A stretch of 8,100 bases of DNA from the NCBI GenBank assembly GCA_023419055.1, contig JAEZYO010000689.1:1-8100 (forward strand). Direction: 5' to 3'. Below the pieces are notes generated by a model. It saw only the letters and a program-made list of their open reading frames with translations, did not search any database and was not told the DNA's origin. Each line of letters begins with the position of its first letter. Positions within the stretch are counted from its first letter, which is position 1. This DNA is from Pseudomonadota bacterium (GTDB lineage Bacteria; Myxococcota; Polyangia; Polyangiales; Polyangiaceae). This document shows positions 7,041 through 8,100 of the stretch, piece by piece. A program made the position numbers and the translations under genes.

Positions 7041-7073
7041 AAGGACTAGAGCCGTTCTCGCTTCGCTCCTCGC

Positions 7074-7089
7074 TGGCATGAGCGCTGCA
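7074..7089 (+). promoter_or_regulatory. Sigma-54-like promoter of the lipoprotein gene
   Basis: TGGCAT (7074-7079), five bases, then CTGCA (7085-7089) keep the invariant GG (7075-7076) and GC (7087-7088) at the correct 10-bp separation. Two mismatches occur against TGGCAC-N5-TTGCA. The predicted start is about 7100, leaving a 33-nt leader before ATG 7133. The match is weaker than the 4303 site and could occur by chance in GC-rich DNA. Its support is position: directly before a gene and directly after a sigma-54 activator gene. Confidence 0.45.
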
Positions 7090-7095
7090 CCATCG

Positions 7096-7123
7096 CTCAC
7101 GAGTCGCTCCGGCGGCTCGTGAG
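7096..7123 (+). promoter_or_regulatory. Hairpin covering the lipoprotein ribosome binding site
   Basis: CTCACGAG (7096-7103) and CTCGTGAG (7116-7123) are perfect 8-bp inverted arms. Pairing continues inward by a T-G wobble and two more pairs, leaving a 6-nt loop. The 3' arm includes the first bases of GAGGAA (7121-7126), the ribosome site 6 nt before ATG 7133. An alternative helix, TGAGCG (7079-7084) with CGCTCA (7094-7099), shares bases 7096-7099 and excludes the full hairpin. No T-run follows, so this is more likely translational control, or a DNA operator, than a terminator. Confidence 0.45.
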
Positions 7124-7132
7124 GAAACGATC

Positions 7133-7507
7133 ATGCGCACCGCCGCGCTCTTGAAATGCCTGCTCCTGCTGCCCTTCGCCGTCACGGCCTGTGACGCCGA
7201 GGGCCGTAACACTACCCATCAGGGTGACGCTCGCGCGGAACGCGACCGCGGCGTCCCCGGCCCCGCGCCGGCCCTTCGCCCGGGGCGCCCTCCGGAGGAG
7301 GCGTACGCCGCGTGCGCGGGCCTCGAGCACGGGTCGAGCTGCACGGTCACGTTCCCCGAGCGCACGCTCACCGGGAGCTGCGGCGCTCCACCGAGCGGTA
7401 ACGGCGCGCTCGCGTGCTTGCCCGCGGACCATGACCGCCGCGAGCTCAGCGGACGCGAGCTCGAGCGAAAGCTCGACCAGCTGGAGCGCGAGATTCAAGG
7501 CACCTGA
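7133..7507 (+). CDS. Small Cys-rich lipoprotein
   Basis: This 124-residue protein starts at ATG 7133 with GAGGAA 6 nt upstream. Residues 1-20 form a lipoprotein signal: MRTAALLKCLLLLPFAVTAC, with Cys20 as the likely lipidated residue. The lipobox A-V-T-A-C is looser than the classic L-A-G-C type. Residues 25-55 are polar and Pro-rich. Four more cysteines (61, 70, 83, 95) sit in a compact block with the spacing ACAGLEHGSSC, then TLTGSCG, then LACLP. This suggests two disulphides or a metal site outside the cytoplasm. I recall similar ACxGxxxGxxC...GxC...LxCxP blocks in short myxobacterial exported proteins, but no function is known to me. The tail (102-122) is a charged helix. It follows the kinase-regulator operon and has its own sigma-54-like promoter, so it may be an output of that system. 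Confidence 0.8.
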   Translation: MRTAALLKCLLLLPFAVTACDAEGRNTTHQGDARAERDRGVPGPAPALRPGRPPEEAYAACAGLEHGSSCTVTFPERTLTGSCGAPPSGNGALACLPADHDRRELSGRELERKLDQLEREIQGT

Positions 7508-7528
7508 GGCTCGAGGCTCGCGCGGGCG

Positions 7529-7534
7529 TATAGT
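7529..7534 (+). promoter_or_regulatory. Possible -10 element before the small membrane ORF
   Basis: TATAGT lies 11 nt before ATG 7546 in otherwise GC-rich sequence. No convincing -35 box is seen 17 bp upstream. If used, transcription would begin close to the start codon, giving a leaderless or nearly leaderless message. This would fit the absence of a clear ribosome site. Confidence 0.25.
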
Positions 7535-7545
7535 GGAACGTCGCG

Positions 7546-7785
7546 ATGCCGCTCTATCTCGGAGCCGGTGGCGTCGTCACCACCGCGGGCGTGGCAGCAT
7601 TCTTGGGCGCCGAGTCGAGTGCGCGGCTCGGCGCGGCGATGCTGGTGCTGCTGGGCGCCGTGTCGCTCTATTTAGCGTTCGGGTCGTGTCGAAGGATCGG
7701 AGCCAGCGGTGGAGCGCTGACGGTGCGCGGCTTCGGGAAGAGCCGCTCGCTCGAGCTCGATGCGTGCGCTCGAGGACATCGGTGA
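7546..7785 (+). CDS. Short two-helix membrane protein, probably truncated
   Basis: The 79 codons begin at ATG 7546 without a strong ribosome site. Two hydrophobic helices (about 4-22 and 28-46) are followed by a polar stretch, RRIGASGGALTVRGFGKSRS, that looks like the first strands of a small beta-rich (PH-like) cytoplasmic domain. The domain then breaks off: the last residues (CARGHR) do not look natural. In the +1 frame from about 7760, residues such as ALEDIGEWASERGARAAVAR continue a plausible helix. In the original frame, an ATG directly follows the TGA and the frame stays open to 7971. I read this as a gene broken by a frameshift or internal deletion, or a sequencing error. A genuine short protein remains possible. 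No function is assigned. Confidence 0.45.
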   Translation: MPLYLGAGGVVTTAGVAAFLGAESSARLGAAMLVLLGAVSLYLAFGSCRRIGASGGALTVRGFGKSRSLELDACARGHR

Positions 7786-8062
7786 ATGGGCTTCCGAGCG
7801 GGGTGCGCGCGCGGCAGTGGCGCGTTTGGAAACACTGTTCGGCTCGAGCGAGCCCGGCGCCACGTGGCGCGAATCGAGACAGCGTGGAAGTCCGAAGTGG
7901 CCGTCGCGGAAAAAGCCGTGGCGAGCTACTACCGCTCGAAGACCTGGCGCTTCACTAAGAGCCGGTCCTAGAACCTTGGACCGAGCTGGCCCAAGAGACG
8001 CGAGCAGACCAAGGCGCGACGACGACGCGTGCTGAAGCACGCTGAGGAGGAGCAACGCAGGA
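7786..8062. other. Segment with decayed or frame-switching coding signal
   Basis: No intact gene can be called. Codon-position bias favours the frame of 7760 up to about 7860 (ALEDIGEWASERGARAAVAR, ARLETLFGSSEP). It then returns to the frame of the preceding ORF from about 7870 to the TAG at 7971 (ARIETAWKSEVAVAEKAVAS, then YYRSKTWRFTKSRS). After 7971 no frame is clearly favoured. This fits the remains of one gene carrying compensating shifts, or the ends of two genes joined by a deletion. No insertion-sequence ends or target duplications were seen. Confidence 0.35.
8027..8042. repeat. Perfect short inverted repeat (hairpin with TGAA loop)
   Basis: GCGTGC (8027-8032) and GCACGC (8037-8042) pair perfectly around TGAA. 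As DNA, the palindrome extends to 7-bp arms about a GA centre. It lies immediately before an AGGAGG ribosome-site-like motif (8045-8050). It could be a leader hairpin or operator for a gene starting at 8063, or the stem of a terminator for upstream sequence, although no T-run follows. Confidence 0.35.
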
Positions 8063-8100
8063 ATGCGACGCGGATCTGTAGGCCAGCGACGGGAGAGGTT
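8063..8100 (+). CDS. Possible start of a further gene (cut by right edge)
   Basis: ATG 8063 follows AGGAGG (8045-8050) at 12 nt, a strong ribosome site at a slightly long spacing. Twelve full codons (MRRGSVGQRRER) are open to the window edge. That is too little to judge coding or function. The basic composition alone says nothing reliable. Confidence 0.25.
   Translation, partial: MRRGSVGQRRER

Noticed and set aside
4805..7042. A 745-codon open frame on the minus strand opposite the kinase and regulator.
   Set aside because: It lies exactly antisense to two genes with complete catalytic motifs. Its protein is a low-complexity mix rich in Arg, Leu, Glu and Ala with no motif, as expected opposite strongly GC3-biased genes.
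7041..7070. Intrinsic terminator after the regulator gene.
   Set aside because: The palindrome at 7026-7040 is not followed by a T-run on either strand, so a terminator is not supported.
7191..7958. A 255-codon plus-strand open frame across the lipoprotein and the following ORF.
   Set aside because: It is in a different frame from the lipoprotein, whose signal peptide, Cys block and ribosome site are clear. The product is Arg/Ser/Ala-rich with no structure.

Overview
The window is GC-rich throughout, with strong G/C preference at third codon positions and frequent GTG and TTG starts. Together with an NtrC-type two-component pair, a TonB-like protein and a short Cys-rich lipoprotein, this suggests a myxobacterium-like (Myxococcota, possibly Polyangia) chromosome. 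That placement is inference from composition and gene style. No tRNA, rRNA, CRISPR array, insertion sequence or phage gene is visible.

Layout. (1) 1-460, minus: the N-terminal part of a polytopic membrane protein that runs off the left edge. (2) 461-515: a 55-bp divergent spacer with two nested inverted repeats in and around it. (3) 516-2779, plus: two GT4-type glycosyltransferases that overlap by 4 bp (GTGA), most likely one translationally coupled unit for a surface polysaccharide or glycoconjugate. (4) 2776-3903, minus: a TonB-like single-anchor envelope protein. It converges on the second glycosyltransferase so tightly that one CTAG palindrome supplies both stop codons. (5) 3904-4336: a non-coding spacer with an imperfect hairpin and, at its right end, an excellent sigma-54 -24/-12 promoter. 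(6) 4337-6982, plus: a membrane histidine kinase and an NtrC-family response regulator, 3 nt apart, the regulator starting at TTG behind an AAGGAGG ribosome site. (7) 6983-7132: a 150-bp spacer with a 15-bp palindrome, a second sigma-54-like promoter, and a hairpin whose 3' arm covers a ribosome binding site. (8) 7133-7507, plus: a small six-Cys protein that is probably a lipoprotein. (9) 7546-8100: a short two-helix membrane ORF, then a stretch whose coding signal changes frame and looks decayed or mis-sequenced, and possibly the start of another gene at the right edge.

The most interesting reading concerns 4303-7507. The kinase-regulator operon has a sigma-54 promoter, and its regulator carries an intact GAFTGA loop, the part that contacts sigma-54. 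A second sigma-54-like promoter precedes the next gene, the lipoprotein. This suggests an autoregulated phosphorelay with its output gene next door. In that output gene, a transcript starting at the sigma-54 promoter would lose half of the hairpin arm that otherwise hides the ribosome site, so translation could depend on which promoter made the message. All of this comes from sequence inspection and is untested.
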